A DNA stretch of 64,000 nucleotides, taken from contig CAYWRO010000007.1 in assembly GCA_964460345.1 (NCBI GenBank), positions 21,997 through 85,996 on the forward strand, in the 5' to 3' direction. Shown here in pieces: positions 52,865 through 62,140 of the stretch. This DNA comes from CAYWRO01 sp964460345 (lineage in GTDB: Bacteria > Planctomycetota > Phycisphaerae > Phycisphaerales > UBA1924). Numbering within the stretch: the stretch's first letter is position 1; each line of letters begins with the position of its first letter. The position numbers and the translations under genes are program-made. The notes under the pieces were generated by a model that was given only the letters and a program-made list of their open reading frames with translations, did not search any database and was not told the DNA's origin.

Positions 52865-55713
52865 GTACTGTGGACAAGTTCCTGGGGCCGACCGCGGCTG
52901 ACCAGGGTCCGTTCGGACTCCTGGGCATTCCACCTGAGCAGTGCACAAACGTCGGCGTCATCGCCGCCCTCGAGCGGCAACTCGATCGCATCGACCAGCA
53001 CCCCCAGGGCGACACTCCGGAAGCGGAGGAACTGCGACTGGCCCTGCACGCCGCCGCGGCCCAGCTTCTGGACCCCATCGTTCGACGTCATTTGATTCAG
53101 CAGGCGCGGCCTGACCTCGATGTCGATTTCGCCGCGATGGACGCGAGTCCTGTTCGATCGCCCGCTTCCGCCGCCCGTGACCCCGCAGCGGTCAGGGCAG
53201 TGGGGGGGCTGGAGCAGGATGCCATTCTGACCATGGCGAGGTTTGGCGGCATTAACCCGGCGTCGATGCGGCGCCTTGCCGCCCTCGCGCACGCTCGCGG
53301 CCTGGATTCCGGTCAGGCGGCTCAGGCCCTGCAGCAACTCGCCCGTCGTCGCCCCATGAACGTTGACCGGCCGACGCAGGCGTCATCCGAAGCAGCGTCT
53401 GGCCCCCAACTCTCCGGAGCATCCGTTTCGCCTGAGACCGCCTGGGTGGTCGCTCGTGCCCGTCAGGCACGAGCCCGTCAGGCGGCGATCGTGGGGGGGC
53501 TTCTCCTGCTTTCCCTGGTGTCGTTGACAATCCTCGTCGGGATCGTTCTTGCTCGCCGGCCTGCGCCTGCGCCGGATCAGGGAACTGCTGTGCTGGATCC
53601 CTCGCCGCCGAAGCCGCAGGCGGGCGACACAGACGCCCCCGCGCCCGACCCCGCCCAGCAACCCTCCATCCAGAAGACGCCCTCGAACTCAGCCTCTCCC
53701 CGGCTGCTGACCGGCGGCCCGGAAATCCTCCAAGCGCTTCGCAAAGCCAGAAGCGCGCTGGATGAAGAGCCCGGTTCGGCTCTGGATGATTTCCTCTTTG
53801 CGACCCGCTCGCTTGCCGCGGCGTGGCCCGATCTGGGAGAGGGAGAGCGTCGGGCCGCGCATCACGCCGTGCTTGAGTTTCTTTATGCGGCGTCGGCCTG
53901 GCCGGAAATCTCTGAGGCCGCATTCGATCTCATCGCCGCACCCGCGGGGCGGCTGGCCGCCGGCGAACCGGCGTTGGAGCCAGCCGAGGTGGCGCCAGCC
54001 CTGTGGTCGGTGGGCATGCTCGCCCGGCTCACGAGCGAACGGGAGTTGCCCGTACGAACCACGCGAGCAATCCGGGACGCCCTGACGGCGGCGATTGGCG
54101 GCGACCGCGCGGGAGTTGAGTCATTTGAAGCCGGCGCCCGGACAGCCGCGGCAATGACACCGCTCGCGCTGGTCAGGCCGGAGCGACTTCAGGAGCGCCC
54201 CGATGCCGCTGCCGAGGGTGTGAAGATCTGGCACAGCGCCATCAAGGCGCTCTACGCCACGGACGCCGACCGCGAGCGCGCTCTTGTGGACGGTCTCGAG
54301 CGCATCCTGATCGAAGGGGCGGAGCCGACCGCGGACCGCCGCGTTTTAACTGCCATCCGCTCACTCGTCCCCACGATCGGGTTCGTGGCCGATGGCCCGG
54401 CCCGACCGCGGCTGGTGGATTGGTTCCGCCATCCTCGCATCAGCGCTGATGATTTGGCTGAGGTGACTGGCGCTATGGCCGCGAGTGCTGTGGAGGGCGT
54501 GGATTCGATGATGGTTCTCTCCCGCTCAGCGGGACGGGACGATCGGCTCAGCATGGCCGCGGCGTACGCTGCCGCATGGTCCATGGAACAGGTCGCCGGG
54601 GGGGATGAGATCGCGCGTCAGTGGGTTGAGGCGGCGCGGCAGGCGCTGCTCGAAACAGAGGCGAGCGCGGACCCCGTCGATGCGTTGGCCAGGGCTGTCC
54701 GCTTTGCGCGGCTCAACGAGGTGGCCCGACGCCTCTGGCGGGGCGAGCGCAGCGGCCTTGCGCCTCTCCTTGAGGCGGCTGCATCTAACCAGTCGCCGCC
54801 CCCGGGGCACTTTCTCGTTCTCGGCCAGCGGTTTGAGGAATCCTCGCTGGGAACGGACGGACAGTGGGCCCTGGAGTATCGGGCCGCAAGGCAAAACATT
54901 CCCGTTCGTCTGGAACTGCTTCAGCGGATGGAGCGGGTTGGCGGCGCCATCGGCCCACTCGATGCTGAAGTTCTCGCCGAGGAAGCCTTCTTCGGCACTC
55001 CCAGCGATCGGATCCGCTCGAAGGCCCAGGAGCTCGTCGTTCAGTTCTCATCCGATCCGGCCATGGTGCTTGCGGTGCTCGAAGTGCTGCCCAGACGGCG
55101 CAAGATCTTGCCCGACATCGCGCGCATGGTCGCCAGCGTTTCCGGGGAGCGCCTTGGGGCGCACGAGGATCCGCTCTGGGGTCTGCGAGCTCGGCGAGCG
55201 CTGGTGCAGCGATCCCTGGAACTGCTGGCGCCCCAGAGCCGCTATTCCGGCATCGATCCGCTTGTTGCGGTTCTGTCTTCCTCGTACGAGAGGCGTGCGG
55301 GCGTCAGCGGCGGCGGCGCGGCCGGACCGGTCCGCGCTTCCATCGCCGCGGAGCAACTCATCGTGGCCGCACGCGAACTCTGGGACGTTGTTCTCGTCGA
55401 CGCCGACGCCGTAGCGGCACACGATGAAGGGCCGATCGCCCGAAGCGCGGTAGAGCGTCGCCGTCGCGGACGCCAGGCACTCGCCCGAGGGCCAATGCAG
55501 ATGTTCGTTGCCGAACAGGTGAGCATTGCGGAGCTTCTGGCCTGGACGGTGGCCGGAGAGCAGCGCAGCAGGGCGGAGCAGGTGCGAACGATCATGGATG
55601 ACTTAACGAGAGAGCGGCAGGCCGCGAGGCATATCTTCCAACAGGTCGAAGCTGCTGAGCGGACGATGCTCCAGTTCTGGCTGATCCGTTTCGGAGAGGA
55701 GCAGCCGTCGTGA
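52861..55713 (+). CDS. Large single-pass membrane protein (950 aa), unknown
   Basis: It overlaps the previous gene by four bases (ATGA). The cytoplasmic N-terminus starts with a block G-P-F-G-L-L-G-I-P-P, reminiscent of J-domain-like adaptor beginnings but lacking the H-P-D tripeptide. One hydrophobic helix at about residues 209-231 is followed by a Pro-rich linker and about 650 residues of helical sequence, presumably periplasmic. No known domain was recognised. It probably bridges cytoplasm and periplasm in the complex. Confidence 0.72.
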   Translation: MSTVDKFLGPTAADQGPFGLLGIPPEQCTNVGVIAALERQLDRIDQHPQGDTPEAEELRLALHAAAAQLLDPIVRRHLIQQARPDLDVDFAAMDASPVRSPASAARDPAAVRAVGGLEQDAILTMARFGGINPASMRRLAALAHARGLDSGQAAQALQQLARRRPMNVDRPTQASSEAASGPQLSGASVSPETAWVVARARQARARQAAIVGGLLLLSLVSLTILVGIVLARRPAPAPDQGTAVLDPSPPKPQAGDTDAPAPDPAQQPSIQKTPSNSASPRLLTGGPEILQALRKARSALDEEPGSALDDFLFATRSLAAAWPDLGEGERRAAHHAVLEFLYAASAWPEISEAAFDLIAAPAGRLAAGEPALEPAEVAPALWSVGMLARLTSERELPVRTTRAIRDALTAAIGGDRAGVESFEAGARTAAAMTPLALVRPERLQERPDAAAEGVKIWHSAIKALYATDADRERALVDGLERILIEGAEPTADRRVLTAIRSLVPTIGFVADGPARPRLVDWFRHPRISADDLAEVTGAMAASAVEGVDSMMVLSRSAGRDDRLSMAAAYAAAWSMEQVAGGDEIARQWVEAARQALLETEASADPVDALARAVRFARLNEVARRLWRGERSGLAPLLEAAASNQSPPPGHFLVLGQRFEESSLGTDGQWALEYRAARQNIPVRLELLQRMERVGGAIGPLDAEVLAEEAFFGTPSDRIRSKAQELVVQFSSDPAMVLAVLEVLPRRRKILPDIARMVASVSGERLGAHEDPLWGLRARRALVQRSLELLAPQSRYSGIDPLVAVLSSSYERRAGVSGGGAAGPVRASIAAEQLIVAARELWDVVLVDADAVAAHDEGPIARSAVERRRRGRQALARGPMQMFVAEQVSIAELLAWTVAGEQRSRAEQVRTIMDDLTRERQAARHIFQQVEAAERTMLQFWLIRFGEEQPS

Positions 55714-56777
55714 AGCGGCGTATCGCGATCCTGCTGCTGGCACTGACCAACGCCGGCCTTGCCCAGGAGATGCCGGAGCAGCCGGCCCGTCCGGTTGCCC
55801 AGGCGGCGTCCGCGGCCGCGCCCGAGTTGCCGCCCGTACCTGACCTGCAGACTCGACTCAGGGATCTCCATCCGTCCGACCCCTTCGCCTATTTCCTTCT
55901 GGCCGAGGAGGTCGCAGCGGAGGCTGTCCATCCTGATCATGAGAGGCTCGCACGCACGCTCTACGTGCTCTCGATGACGCTGCAGCCGAACGGCGCAACG
56001 GCCGACATCGCGCCGAGCGTTTGCATCGGCCTGGCCGAACTGGCGGTTACCCCCGACGAGGAGCGTTGGCTCAGGGCCATGGCAGACTCGCTGGCCACGC
56101 GCGATCGGCTCGAGCCGAACTGGAGCCCTCCGGGTCCGGAGGCGTCTCCGGAGCAAGCCGCTCTGGATCTGGCCAACGCGATCGGACTCATCCGGGCAGG
56201 GGAAGGGCTGCGCGCCAAGCCCCTGTTTGAGCAGCCCGCCGTTCAGGCGCTTCTGAAGAAGCTTGAAACGACGCTTTCTCAGAGCGGCATGACCGCCACC
56301 GACCTCCGCAGGAACATGGACCTGTGGCGGCAATGTCCGGAATGCTTTCAGAGAGGGCTCAATCAGCGCGTCATCAGTCGCCCGAACGGTTTCATCCTTT
56401 GCCCGACGTGTGGCGGCAATCCGGGACCGGTCCTCTCGCGCGATCAACTGATCGGCCAGTTACGGTTCGAATCCGTTCTGCTCAATGGTGTGAACCGGGC
56501 TTGGTCCGCTCAGATGCTCGTCGATGGGGGGGCTCCCTTGCGCGACCTCGATCCCGGAGAACTGCCGGGCACATTTGCCATCGACCCGGCTCGACCGTTC
56601 TGGCGCGATGGGCAGTGGGTTGCCGATCCCGCCGCGCCACCGGTTGATTCATCCGCTCCGTCGACTATCGCTGAGCCTGCGCCACAACCTGACGAGGAGC
56701 CGCCGACCGGTGAGCCTGACCCGTCGGAGAACGATCAATCCGATGCACCAGTCACACCGGAGGATGTGGAAGAGTGA
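55710..56777 (+). CDS. Exported zinc-ribbon protein (355 aa), last gene of the VWA/ExbBD operon
   Basis: The GTG start at 55710 overlaps the previous stop by four bases. It has a signal peptide (about residues 5-19). Most of the protein is helical, with a zinc ribbon C209-x2-C212...C231-x2-C234 in the middle and an acidic Pro-rich tail. Four-cysteine ribbons are unusual in exported proteins, so either a metal or disulfides may be involved. No family was recognised. Confidence 0.7.
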   Translation: MKRRIAILLLALTNAGLAQEMPEQPARPVAQAASAAAPELPPVPDLQTRLRDLHPSDPFAYFLLAEEVAAEAVHPDHERLARTLYVLSMTLQPNGATADIAPSVCIGLAELAVTPDEERWLRAMADSLATRDRLEPNWSPPGPEASPEQAALDLANAIGLIRAGEGLRAKPLFEQPAVQALLKKLETTLSQSGMTATDLRRNMDLWRQCPECFQRGLNQRVISRPNGFILCPTCGGNPGPVLSRDQLIGQLRFESVLLNGVNRAWSAQMLVDGGAPLRDLDPGELPGTFAIDPARPFWRDGQWVADPAAPPVDSSAPSTIAEPAPQPDEEPPTGEPDPSENDQSDAPVTPEDVEE

Positions 56778-56855
56778 CTCCCCGAGGAAGTCTCGCAAAC
56801 AGACGGGCGCTAAACTCGCGGTACGACATCGATCTTCAACAATCGAAGGACGACC

Positions 56856-57248
56856 ATGAGCGATTCCACCACCGAAGCACCGGCCGCCAAGCCGACCATC
56901 ACATTCGAACAGTTCGCCGCGCTCGATCTGCGTATCGCCACCATCAAGAGCGCTGAACCTCACCCGAATGCCGATCGCCTCGTCAAGCTGCAACTCGATG
57001 ACGGCTCCGGCGAGCCGCGCCAGATCTGCGCCGGTATCAGAGAGCACTACGAACCCGAGGCGCTTGTCGGCCGGCAGATCGTGATCGTCGCAAACCTCGC
57101 GCCTCGCAAGATCCGCGGCGAGGAGTCACGCGGCATGCTGCTGGCCGCCAGCGACATGCCCAAGGATGGCGCGGCCTCACAAGGTGAGCGGAAGGTCATT
57201 TTGCTCAGGCCCGACGCCGAACTGCCCCCCGGCTCCATCGTTTCATAG
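56856..57248 (+). CDS. tRNA-binding-domain protein (CsaA / MetRS beta-like)
   Basis: The 130-residue OB-fold protein has F-x-x-L-D-L-R-[IV]-A-x-I near residue 25, then H-P-N-A-D-[RK]-L, and N-L-[AK]-P-R-K-[IL]-x-G-x-x-S-x-G-M, all of the Trbp111/EMAPII tRNA-binding fold. Such proteins work either as a stand-alone domain of methionyl-tRNA synthetase or as the CsaA chaperone. GAAGGA lies 6-7 bases before the ATG at 56856. The gene is 78 bp after the operon end, so co-transcription is possible. Confidence 0.9.
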   Translation: MSDSTTEAPAAKPTITFEQFAALDLRIATIKSAEPHPNADRLVKLQLDDGSGEPRQICAGIREHYEPEALVGRQIVIVANLAPRKIRGEESRGMLLAASDMPKDGAASQGERKVILLRPDAELPPGSIVS

Positions 57249-57260
57249 GCCACGGCCAGA

Positions 57261-58319
57261 TCAGTCAGCGGGTTGGGGTGGATCGAAAGCGCCTTGTGGC
57301 CCTTCGCCGCCTCGCCCCTGGCCGGCCTGTTCGATCGCCTCTGCCACCTGCTTTGCGATGATGCGATCCCGGGCCAGTGCCTGCTGTGCAGTTGCCGCCT
57401 CAAGCTCGTCAATTTGACGCTGAATACGATCGCGCTCACGCCGCAGCTTCACCAGCTCTTCCTGCCGGATGCGGCCGCGAATGTCATGCTGTTCGGCAAT
57501 GATCGCCTCCAGTGCCGCGCGGGCTTCGGCGATCTCGGCTTCGAGCGGCGCACTATCTACCCTGGTGGCCAGGACCGCACCGTCACCGCCCGGCGGCTGC
57601 CTGTTCGCTTCCAGTCGCCTCAGAAGGACGCTGAGTTGCTTCGCCGTTCGGACCGCCTCCGCCGCGACCCGCATCTCTTCCAGCCTCAACTCAAACAGTG
57701 CTTCGTCGCGCACTCCGTCCTGAATCAGATCGTGCATCCGGCTGGCAAGCTTGGCATATTCGCGATCGCACCGCTCACGCTCGGTCTCGCAGATCTGCTG
57801 CAGGTGCCCCGCCAAGCCGGGCACAATGACTTCCAGCACGCGGTCAATTCGAACTTTTTGCTCCGGAGTAGCCGGTGGATAGCTCTCCGGTCCTGCCGGT
57901 CGCCGCCGCTCAGGCGCGTGATGTCTCTCACCACCCTCCTGGTCGACCTCCCGGTTCTCGTGCTCATGGGAGATTCGAATCCGCAGGTTCGGCGCATCCA
58001 GTCGGCGAAGTTCGTGCATCACCGCATCGGGATCCTCGCCCGCAGCGATTCTCACCTTCGCGTCGAGGATTCGACTCTCCGTCTCAGCGAACTTGCGACT
58101 CATCCGCCGAGTCCACTCGAGTCGGTGATCCAATCGGCCCAGCGCCCTTGCGCGGGCGTCCCCCTCATCATGCGACTCCTGCCCGAGTTCTCGGGCCGCC
58201 TCCGGCGCTCGCTCCGGCTGAGGAGCAGCAGCCACCGCCGCCGAGGCAGCCATGGTCATTGCCGCAACGCAGCAAAGGAGGGCCCCACCCTGAGCCATTG
58301 TGCCGAACCGCTCGTTCAT
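57261..58319 (-). CDS. Exported coiled-coil protein of the ECF sigma operon
   Basis: The 352-residue protein starts with ATG at 58319, overlapping the anti-sigma-like gene by four bases. It has a signal peptide (hydrophobic Ala-rich stretch, about residues 14-31). The mature part is highly charged coiled coil (Glu/Arg/Ala/Leu heptads, especially after residue 230), and a His/Arg/Pro-rich section lies at about residues 120-140. The layout is reminiscent of Spy/CpxP-type periplasmic chaperone or sensor proteins, but without their L-T-x2-Q motif. The function is unknown. Confidence 0.7.
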   Translation of the reverse strand: MNERFGTMAQGGALLCCVAAMTMAASAAVAAAPQPERAPEAARELGQESHDEGDARARALGRLDHRLEWTRRMSRKFAETESRILDAKVRIAAGEDPDAVMHELRRLDAPNLRIRISHEHENREVDQEGGERHHAPERRRPAGPESYPPATPEQKVRIDRVLEVIVPGLAGHLQQICETERERCDREYAKLASRMHDLIQDGVRDEALFELRLEEMRVAAEAVRTAKQLSVLLRRLEANRQPPGGDGAVLATRVDSAPLEAEIAEARAALEAIIAEQHDIRGRIRQEELVKLRRERDRIQRQIDELEAATAQQALARDRIIAKQVAEAIEQAGQGRGGEGPQGAFDPPQPAD

Positions 58320-59014
58320 GAGGAGATCTCCGCTTCGATCTCGATCAACTCGCACGGCGTGCACCAATCTTCATCCAGCACGTCCACGTCAATCGGCCGG
58401 TACTCCACCGTCCTCATAAACGCCAGGTGGGACTCGAGCACCTCGTCGAACTCGTCAAAGCTCAGATCGTCATCCGCTTCAGCGGCAGCCACAATCACCG
58501 GCCGCGGCGTCAGGCCGTGTGTGGGCGCCTCGGTGCGAAAGGAAGAGAAAGCCAGCCACACTCCGGCTCCGAGGGCAAGCACCGCCGCGAGCCGCGCCGA
58601 CCAGATGCCGATCCGCGCCAAAACGGACACGTTCGACTCACGAAGCTGTCCAACACTCGGCTCGACTGCCGCCGTTGCGTTGCCGCGGATCATCCCGCGT
58701 GTAGCCTGGAAAATCCGGTCCTCCAGCCCTTCCGGAGTCGGTGCCGCCTGCAGCAACGCGCCAGCCTCCAGCAGGATCGGCAGGCTCCGCGCATAGACAC
58801 GATCCTCCAGCCCGGCCCCGGCCTCCTGCATCTCCGCCGCGGCGAGTGCATCGAGGTGCGGCCCGATCACCCCGACCCCGAGAACCAGACGGTCCTCCAT
58901 GCCGAACGGCGAGCAGCCTCGCTCATACGCCCCGAGCCGATCAAGCAGGCGCTCGATCGCCCGCAGGTCAGTGGGGGTTCCTTCCGGCCGTGTGTTCTCG
59001 TTGTGCATGGTCAT
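58316..59014 (-). CDS. Putative membrane anti-sigma factor
   Basis: The 232-residue protein has a cytoplasmic helical N-terminal part of about 140 residues, a single membrane helix (about 145-165), and a short periplasmic acidic tail. This is the topology of anti-sigma factors. It overlaps both the ECF sigma gene upstream and the coiled-coil gene downstream by four bases. No zinc motif (H-x3-C-x2-C) is present, so it is not a ZAS-type factor. The call is based mainly on context. Confidence 0.6.
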   Translation of the reverse strand: MTMHNENTRPEGTPTDLRAIERLLDRLGAYERGCSPFGMEDRLVLGVGVIGPHLDALAAAEMQEAGAGLEDRVYARSLPILLEAGALLQAAPTPEGLEDRIFQATRGMIRGNATAAVEPSVGQLRESNVSVLARIGIWSARLAAVLALGAGVWLAFSSFRTEAPTHGLTPRPVIVAAAEADDDLSFDEFDEVLESHLAFMRTVEYRPIDVDVLDEDWCTPCELIEIEAEISS

Positions 59015-59700
59015 TCCCCAGCCCCTTCCATTTCGAGCGACGGGTTGGCCGTCGTCATGATGTCACGAAGCTTCTTCAACGCCCGATGGTGCCGCGCCAG
59101 AAGTGTGCCGAGCGGCTCGGCCAGCAGGTCAGCAATCTGGCGGAACGAAAGCCCGGCATGGTGCCTCAACTCGACGACCTCGCGGTCCGCCTCCGACAGT
59201 TGATTCATTGCGTCCCGAAGGGCGGAAAGCTGCAGTGGAAGATCGGCCTCGCTGGCCGCGTGGCCTGACTCGTCTCGCAAGGGTGCTCGTCCGAGGACGT
59301 CTGGGTCAATCGGTTCAGCGTGCCGCTTTGCACGCCGCATCTCATCCCGCACCCGGTTCATGGCGACACGAAACAGCCAGGACTCGAAGCGGCCCCGCTC
59401 CGCGTACTGCCCGGTCGTCAGTTTCGTTGCGATCGTCGCAAACACGGATTGCGTAATCTCCTCGGCCACATCCGACCGCCCGCACCGTGACCGGCACAAC
59501 GCAAAGACGCGCCGGGCGTACAGGTCCACCAGCACCCGCCACGCATCCTCGTCGCCCGCGGCCGCGGCGTCCAGCAACTCGGCCAGATCGCTCCCCCGGC
59601 CAGCTTGCCCGTCCAGCAACGGCCCCTCAGTCGCCCCCGCCCTGTCGACGCTGCGCGCCGATTCGCCTGGTTGATCGAAACTGAGGGGCATGCTTTCCAT
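59011..59700 (-). CDS. ECF-type RNA polymerase sigma factor
   Basis: The protein has about 229 residues. Region 2 includes L-Y-A-R-R-V-F-A-L, D-V-A-E-E-I-T-Q-S-V-F and F-E-S-W-L-F-R-V-A-x-N. After a variable linker, region 4 reads L-S-E-A-D-R-E-V-V-E-L-R-H, then L-S-F-R-Q-I-A-D-L-L. There is no region 3, as expected for the ECF class. The start is uncertain: ATG at 59700, 59691 or 59733, none with a convincing Shine-Dalgarno. The last four bases overlap the anti-sigma-like gene, which supports a sigma/anti-sigma unit. Confidence 0.9.
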   Translation of the reverse strand: MESMPLSFDQPGESARSVDRAGATEGPLLDGQAGRGSDLAELLDAAAAGDEDAWRVLVDLYARRVFALCRSRCGRSDVAEEITQSVFATIATKLTTGQYAERGRFESWLFRVAMNRVRDEMRRAKRHAEPIDPDVLGRAPLRDESGHAASEADLPLQLSALRDAMNQLSEADREVVELRHHAGLSFRQIADLLAEPLGTLLARHHRALKKLRDIMTTANPSLEMEGAGE

Positions 59701-59839
59701 ACGCCAAACGTCGGTTCCCCGCTGGTATTGCATAGCCGGAACCCCGCTCGAGGCCGATTCTGGCCATTTTATAGGACCTCGCCGGCTCCCCAAAGCTCTC
59801 CGCCGGCCCGGCTTGGCCGCAGTCGGGTATCGTCCGCTT

Positions 59840-60205
59840 GTGTCGGACCCAATCTGCTACACCGTGACGGCAACGATTTCCGATTCAGCCACCCTGCGTG
59901 AGTACGTGGATTGGCTCCGGAATGGCCACGTTCAGCAGGTCATCGAGGGCGGGGCCGAGTCGGGCGTCGTCGTGCTGCTCGACCCCGACGGGACTGGCCG
60001 CACAGTGCAACGGGTCGTAACCCAGTACATCTTCGCCTCGCGTGACGCTTTCGAGCGGTACGAACGGGAGCACGCCCCGGCCCTGCGGGCCGACGGCTTG
60101 GCCCGATTCGGTCCGCAGACGGGCAGGGACGTGGTTTTCGCCCGCACGGTCGGGGTCGTCCTGGCATCCAACCCGCCAGAAGCCCCCCACCCCAAGGCCC
60201 GATAA
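59840..60205 (+). CDS. DUF4286-like small protein (121 aa)
   Basis: A GTG at 59840 gives a protein beginning with I-C-Y-T-V-T-A-T-I and containing Y-V-D-W-L-R-N-G-H, V-T-Q-Y-I-F-A-S and Y-E-R-E-H-A-P-A-L-R. That matches the short ferredoxin-like fold family DUF4286. The frame is open back to 59690 but overlaps the sigma gene there and is Pro/Arg-rich, so the shorter form is preferred. The ribosome-binding site is weak. The function is unknown. Confidence 0.7.
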   Translation: MSDPICYTVTATISDSATLREYVDWLRNGHVQQVIEGGAESGVVVLLDPDGTGRTVQRVVTQYIFASRDAFERYEREHAPALRADGLARFGPQTGRDVVFARTVGVVLASNPPEAPHPKAR

Positions 60206-60239
60206 TAACGCTTATGTAAAACGGGGGTGAATTTCGCCC

Positions 60240-62090
60240 TCAGGAGGCTCTCAGGCAGCGTTCGGCGACCTCTCCCGAGGGCACGATCTCCCCCTTCCCT
60301 GAGTCGTGCCGCAGCTTGAACTCGACGCCCCCCGCCTCCAGCGATTTCTTCCCGATCGTCAGCCGGATCGGGACGCCGATCAGGTCCGCATCCTTGAACT
60401 TCACGCCCGGCCGCTCGACGCGATCGTCGATCAGCACATCCAGCCCCGCGCTGCTCAGCTCCGCGGCGATCGACTCCGCGACGCTCATGTGCTCCGCCTC
60501 GCCGGGGTCCATCAGCACGATCAGGACGTTGTACGGCGCGATCGCCATGGGCCAGATGATGCCGTTGTCATCGTGGCTCATCTCCACGCAGGCCTGCATC
60601 GTGCGGCTCACGCCGATGCCGTAGCACCCCATGATCACGGAGCGGCGTTCCTGCTTCTCATCGAGCACGGCCAGGCCCATGGCGTCGGAGTACTTTGTGC
60701 CGAGCTTGAAGATGTGGCCGACTTCGATGCCGCGGCCGGTCTCCAGCTTCGCCCCGGCGCTCCGCGGCGACGGGTCCCCGGCCTGGGCGTTGCGCACATC
60801 CGTGACCTGGATGAGCTTGGCATCGTCGAGCGCTGCGCCCATCTCGCGCCGCCAGTTGAAGCCGGTGACGTGATGGTCCGGCTCATCGGCGCCCGTGGCC
60901 CAGGCGACGCCGCCCTGCGCCGCGTCCTGGTCGACGAAGACGCGGACTTTACATAACGATTCGCCGCCCCCTCCAAACCGGGGGTCCAGCGCGACCTTCG
61001 GGCTCACGTAGCCGATCGCGAACCCGGCCGCCCGCGCCTCCTTGTCCGGCGCGAGCACGACGGAGCAGCCGCTGACCGCCTTCACCTTGCCTTCGTTGAC
61101 GTCGTGGTCGCCGCGGACGACCGCCAGGATCCAGTCAGGCAGGTTCTCGCCCGCGCTGCCGTCCGCACGGCCGGTCACCTTGAAGACGATCGTCTTGAGC
61201 ATCTGCGCGGGCGTCACCTTCAGAAACTCCGCGACGCCCTCGATCCCCGGCATCCCCGGCGTGTGGACTTTCTTCAGTTCCTGCGTCGCCGCCCCGTCCC
61301 AACTCCACGCGCGCTCGCCGATCTCGCACTTTTCCACGTTCGCCGCGTACCCGCTCACCGGGCAGCGCAGGATCGTGTCTTCGCCGCTGTCGGCGTTCAC
61401 CATGAACTCGTGGCTGGCGCTTCCGCCGATCGGCCCGCTCTCGGCCTCGACCACGGTGAAATCCAGCCCGCAGCGCGTGAAGATGTTGACGTACGCGCGG
61501 TACATCGCATCGTACATCTCGTTCAAGCCCCCTGGCCCATCGACCGCGAGCGAGAACGAGTACGCATCCTTCATGATGAACTCGCGCCCGCGCAAGAGGC
61601 CCGAGCGCGGGCGGAACTCATCGCGGAACTTCGTCTGGATCTGGTAGAGATTCAGCGGGAGCTGCTTGTAGCTCGTCACCGCGTTCATCATCATCGACGT
61701 GATGACTTCCTCGTGCGTCGGCCCGAGCGCGGCGACTCGTCCGTGCCGGTCGGTCACCTTGAAGAGCAGGTCGCCGTACGCTTCGGCCCGCCCCGTCTCC
61801 TTGAAGAGTTCGATCGGCGTGATCGCCGGCATGAGCAGCTCGCTCGCGCCCGCGGCGTCCATCTCCTCGCGCACGATCTGCTGGATCTTGCGCAGCGTCC
61901 GCCAGGCCAGCGGCAGGTAGTTGTACACGCCCGCCGTCACCTGCCGGATCATCCCCGCGCGCACCAGGAGCTGGTGGCTTTTCGCCGTCGCATCGGCGGG
62001 GGCTTCCCGCGTCGTGGGGATCAGCGTCTGCCGCCAGCGATGAACGGCCCCCCGCCCGGTCTGTGTCTTATCGGCTGTGTCCGTTGTCAT
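60240..62090 (-). CDS. proS: Prolyl-tRNA synthetase (bacterial type with editing insertion)
   Basis: The 616-residue protein has class II motifs: motif 1 region L-P-L-A-W-R-T-L-R-K, motif 2 F-R-D-E-x-R-P-R-S-G-L-L-R-G-R-E-F, and motif 3 near M-G-C-Y-G-I-G-V-S-R. The insertion between motifs 2 and 3 contains the YbaK-like editing domain (A-E-F-L-x-V-T-P-A-Q-M-L-K and a later central block). It charges tRNA-Pro. No Shine-Dalgarno is seen before the ATG at 62090. The region just upstream of the start carries short GTGCACAGCGCAC-type repeats. Confidence 0.96.
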   Translation of the reverse strand: MTTDTADKTQTGRGAVHRWRQTLIPTTREAPADATAKSHQLLVRAGMIRQVTAGVYNYLPLAWRTLRKIQQIVREEMDAAGASELLMPAITPIELFKETGRAEAYGDLLFKVTDRHGRVAALGPTHEEVITSMMMNAVTSYKQLPLNLYQIQTKFRDEFRPRSGLLRGREFIMKDAYSFSLAVDGPGGLNEMYDAMYRAYVNIFTRCGLDFTVVEAESGPIGGSASHEFMVNADSGEDTILRCPVSGYAANVEKCEIGERAWSWDGAATQELKKVHTPGMPGIEGVAEFLKVTPAQMLKTIVFKVTGRADGSAGENLPDWILAVVRGDHDVNEGKVKAVSGCSVVLAPDKEARAAGFAIGYVSPKVALDPRFGGGGESLCKVRVFVDQDAAQGGVAWATGADEPDHHVTGFNWRREMGAALDDAKLIQVTDVRNAQAGDPSPRSAGAKLETGRGIEVGHIFKLGTKYSDAMGLAVLDEKQERRSVIMGCYGIGVSRTMQACVEMSHDDNGIIWPMAIAPYNVLIVLMDPGEAEHMSVAESIAAELSSAGLDVLIDDRVERPGVKFKDADLIGVPIRLTIGKKSLEAGGVEFKLRHDSGKGEIVPSGEVAERCLRAS

Positions 62091-62104
62091 GGGGCGGATG
62101 GTAG

Positions 62105-62140
62105 GGAGTGCACAGCGCACAGTGCAAAGTGCACAGCGGG
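62105..62140. repeat. Short GTGCACAG/GCACAGTG repeats upstream of proS
   Basis: Degenerate GTGCACAGC / GCACAGTGC / AAGTGCACAG units are packed within about 35 bp directly before proS. They resemble in style the CAGTTGACAG units at 36801-36905. Confidence 0.5.

Noticed and set aside
52861..53160. J-domain in the N-terminus of the 950-residue membrane protein
   Set aside because: The G-P-F-G-L-L-G-I start is suggestive, but the H-P-D motif is absent and the helices do not clearly match.
59690..59839. Longer form of the DUF4286-like protein
   Set aside because: It overlaps the divergent sigma-factor start and adds a basic, non-conserved N-terminus. The family begins at the I-C-Y-T-V strand.
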